NCBI GenBank assembly: GCA_947258675.1
Contig: CAMYJP010000430.1
Location: forward strand, 1 to 6,119
Direction: 5' to 3'
DNA length: 6,119 bases
Source of the DNA: an uncultured Desulfobulbaceae bacterium
Lineage (GTDB): Bacteria > Desulfobacterota > Desulfobulbia > Desulfobulbales > BM004
Shown here: positions 4,573 to 6,119 of the stretch, piece by piece
Numbering within the stretch: position 1 is the first letter of the stretch
How the letters are laid out: each line of letters begins with the position of its first letter
Translations under genes and position numbers: made by a program
Notes under the pieces: generated by a model
Database searches by the model: none
Seen by the model: only the letters and a program-made list of their open reading frames with translations
Told to the model about the DNA's origin: nothing

Positions 4573-5544
4573 TTATAATCGCCACCCCCAATACTTTAAA
4601 AAAGTCGCGAAGTCTCTCATGTCAGAATCATTCCGGCGCCAAAATTTCAAGCTGGTGTAGAAAGTGGGGCCGATCTCTTTATTGTTTTCAAAAACCTTAT
4701 CTTCACCAACCCGCCAGTCAAAGGCCCACCAACTCATGAGCAGTCTTTCTAAGGGCTTCTGGCTGTCCTTCACATAGCCCTTGCGAGGACCATGTAGTTC
4801 ATAAAAAGATACTGTTTTATCTCCGAAAGGGAGACGCCAGAGGCTATCCAAAGGCAATATCTTCACCTCATTTTTCCTATAATAATTTACCAAGCTCTTT
4901 ATTGATTTAACGGTCACTCCACTGATTCTATGATTTCCCCCATCCAGAGTAATCAATATTTTTCTATCAGTATCAGGTGTCTTTAAGAAAGTCGGCAACG
5001 TTTTACCATAAACTCTCTGGCTTTCCGACGGCCAATCCTCCGGTAAGGAATCAGGTGGCAGGCTGTCAAAAGGGAAAAAAGCAAGATAGCAGCCACATGC
5101 GTGGACAGTAGTAAGGAGTACAGGTGTCTTTTCATGGTTCAATGTAATGATTATCAGTAGACCGACATTTTTGCCAACTCCAAGGTGAACTTCTCCTGCT
5201 CCGAAAGGCACTTCAGAAAAATGCAGCCGATAGACCAAATTACTGTATATCCCTTTATCTGTTTTGAATTCATGCTGATCCACATAGAATGTTGCCTCAG
5301 CCACATCTACATATACCTCTGGACTGGCATCTACCGAGAGACGCACTTTAGGGGTACCGATTCTATTAAACATTTCATTTGCTTCACGTACCAGGAAAAC
5401 CGGGGCTAATGCTTGAATTATATGTTTATTTTCAGGGACAGCCTGGAATAACTCACCTGTTTCCTTCACAGTCGTGGGACGCTGGGCGCAGGAAATACAG
5501 AAAAAAAACAGCAATAATGCAAAATACGGTACAACACGGTTCAA
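4573..5544 (-). CDS. Predicted lipoprotein of unknown function, 323 aa
   Basis: The best start is a TTG (5542-5544) preceded by GAGGAAG (5550-5556) at 5-nt spacing. It gives M-N-R-V-V-P-Y-F-A-L-L-L-F-F-F-C-I-S-C, a short basic n-region, hydrophobic core and lipobox-like end with C19 as the lipid-attachment cysteine. An in-frame ATG at 5626-5628 would add 28 residues encoded by the neighbouring repeat and bury the signal peptide, so I reject it. The mature part looks like a globular alpha/beta domain. It contains S-P-E-V-Y-V-D (about 74-80), H-L-G-V-G-K-N-V-G-L-L-I-I (120-132) and a striking H-A-C-G-C-Y-L-A-F-F-P motif (148-158), in which H148, C150 and C152 could bind metal or a cofactor. Next come L-P-x-D-W-P, D-G-G-N-H-R (201-206) and a Trp-rich C-terminal 60 residues. 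I have the impression of a conserved uncharacterised deltaproteobacterial family, but I cannot name it. It would sit in the periplasm, anchored to a membrane. It is monocistronic here and convergent with rubredoxin. Confidence 0.85.
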   Translation of the reverse strand: MNRVVPYFALLLFFFCISCAQRPTTVKETGELFQAVPENKHIIQALAPVFLVREANEMFNRIGTPKVRLSVDASPEVYVDVAEATFYVDQHEFKTDKGIYSNLVYRLHFSEVPFGAGEVHLGVGKNVGLLIIITLNHEKTPVLLTTVHACGCYLAFFPFDSLPPDSLPEDWPSESQRVYGKTLPTFLKTPDTDRKILITLDGGNHRISGVTVKSIKSLVNYYRKNEVKILPLDSLWRLPFGDKTVSFYELHGPRKGYVKDSQKPLERLLMSWWAFDWRVGEDKVFENNKEIGPTFYTSLKFWRRNDSDMRDFATFLKYWGWRL

Positions 5545-5568
5545 AATTACTTCCTCAACTATCTTAGT

Positions 5569-5587
5569 GAGTCTCCACCCGCAGAGC
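5569..5587. repeat. Boundary palindrome 1
   Basis: CCACCCGCAGAGCGGGTGG is a perfect 8-bp stem with a 3-nt loop. It lies 12 nt upstream of the lipoprotein Shine-Dalgarno when read on the - strand. Paired with the palindrome at 5949-5967, it shows covarying stem bases: C-G and G-C pairs here are replaced by A-T and C-G there. Such small GC-rich palindromes are typical of REP-type elements, though I see no flanking tetranucleotide signature. Confidence 0.6.
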
Positions 5588-5873
5588 GGGTGGCGTCGGG
5601 AAGCCCCCTTGAAGGTGGCAATCTTCAAATTTTAAGGTTTCCCCATTGGCACGCAGCCGAGCACCACAGAAGCTGCCGAAAAAAGAGTTTGAGGTAAGCG
5701 GAGCCACGAAGTGGCGTAGACTCCGACTGTCTGAGCACCCCGCCAGGGGGCATAAACTCCGCGAGTTTTCAAACTCCCGGCAGATTCGAGGAGCACAGGG
5801 AATCCGCCGCAGGCGGGCAAGTGACACGGGTGCCCTTTCTTTTGGTTCGTTTTCTTTGGGCAAGCTGTCAATC

Positions 5874-5895
5874 GTCGGCAGATTCTTATGCCGAC
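5874..5895. repeat. Internal hairpin near the right end of the repeat block
   Basis: GTCGGCA (5874-5880) pairs with TGCCGAC (5889-5895) around an 8-nt AT-rich loop. It follows the segment CCCTTTCTTTTGGTTCG (5833-5849), which is characteristic of the repeat. It could be an end of the repeat core or a separate inserted palindrome. Confidence 0.45.
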
Positions 5896-5948
5896 AACGA
5901 AAATGAATATGAAAGAGTTCGCCTGATCGGTAGAACCTATCCGGGTCC

Positions 5949-5967
5949 ACCACAAGAGGTGGTGGGT
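5949..5967. repeat. Boundary palindrome 2
   Basis: CCACCACAAGAGGTGGTGG is a 7-bp perfect stem with loop AAGAG. It matches palindrome 1 at 14 of 19 positions, and most of the differences preserve pairing. AT-rich unique sequence begins beyond it (5968-6119), in which I see no gene, terminator or promoter worth calling. Confidence 0.55.
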
Positions 5968-6119
5968 ATCGTTAAAACTAAGGATGTCTTCACTATTCCA
6001 TAGCACATAACTGGATCAAAAAGGATAATTCACAAGTTCCTTTAATAACGAAATTAAGTAATTTCCCAAAGGTCATTCGTTTATATATCACCATCTTTTT
6101 CATTATATTTGATAGTAAA

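Larger units (their letters stand above)
5569..5967. repeat. GC-rich structured repeat element bounded by related palindromes
   Basis: About 400 bp, visibly GC-richer than its surroundings, crowded with stem-loops. They include CCACCCGC/GCGGGTGG (5569-5587), CGGAG...CTCCG (5699-5725) enclosing GCCAC/GTGGC (5703-5715), CCCC/GGGG (5738-5749), AAACTC/GAGTTT (5754-5768), CCGCC/GGCGG (5804-5816), GTCGGCA/TGCCGAC (5874-5895) and CCACCAC/GTGGTGG (5949-5967). The outermost two palindromes are both 19 nt, share CCACC...AGAG...GGTGG, and differ by compensating base pairs. Every reading frame here yields low-complexity Arg/Pro/Gly/Ser-rich protein with no domain, on both strands at once. From memory it resembles the high-copy intergenic repeats of proteobacteria that are often annotated as hypothetical genes. 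It carries no transposase, so it would be non-autonomous if mobile. It lies directly upstream of the lipoprotein, and that gene's promoter may be inside it. Confidence 0.6.

Noticed and set aside
5626..5628. ATG start for the lipoprotein gene
   Set aside because: It would place 28 repeat-encoded residues before the signal peptide. The TTG at 5544 has a well-placed Shine-Dalgarno and yields a normal lipoprotein signal.
5564..6006. Overlapping frames of 129, 124 and 86 codons in the repeat block
   Set aside because: Long open frames on both strands and in several frames over the same GC-rich hairpin-filled DNA are an artefact of the repeat. None shows a domain or a ribosome binding site.

Overview
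The window looks like chromosomal DNA of an anaerobic, probably sulfate- or metal-respiring member of the Desulfobacterota (former Deltaproteobacteria). The grounds are an exported multiheme c-type cytochrome, a peroxiredoxin/small conserved protein/rubredoxin cluster of a kind I associate with sulfate reducers, a lipoprotein of deltaproteobacterial flavour, and a good sigma-54 promoter. Genus-level assignment is not possible from the sequence alone. Intergenic DNA is AT-rich, except for one GC-rich structured block near the right end.

Layout, left to right. Positions 1-295 hold nothing I can support. A 51-codon gene (296-451) encodes an orphan membrane-anchor-like peptide with a good ribosome binding site. 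After a roughly 290-nt leader region with a perfect extended -10 box comes the largest gene (745-2541), a secreted cytochrome with ten CxxCH sites plus one CxxxCH site. It is followed by a short coding-like tail in another frame. The interval 2621-3017 is regulatory in appearance: seven copies of TGTCTC/GAGACA lie within 181 bp, then an AT-rich stretch, then a -24/-12 (sigma-54) promoter that ends about 14 bases before a 72-aa conserved-looking protein (3018-3236).

Next is a plausible oxidative-stress operon on the + strand: a typical 2-Cys peroxiredoxin (3324-3914), a 109-aa small protein (3959-4288) and an unusual rubredoxin with a CxC first knuckle (4346-4501). It closes with a strong 12-bp hairpin (4521-4554). 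The peroxiredoxin would remove peroxide and the rubredoxin could supply electrons. The middle protein has no function I can name. Converging on the same hairpin from the - strand is a 323-aa lipoprotein (4573-5544), whose best start is a TTG with its own Shine-Dalgarno rather than the upstream ATG.

Upstream of the lipoprotein lies a block of about 400 bp (5569-5967) packed with stem-loops and bounded by two related 19-nt palindromes. It resembles the dispersed structured repeats often mis-annotated as overlapping hypothetical genes. The last 150 bases are featureless AT-rich DNA. The most unusual items are the TGTCTC array with its sigma-54 promoter, the palindrome-bounded repeat block, and the CxC rubredoxin.
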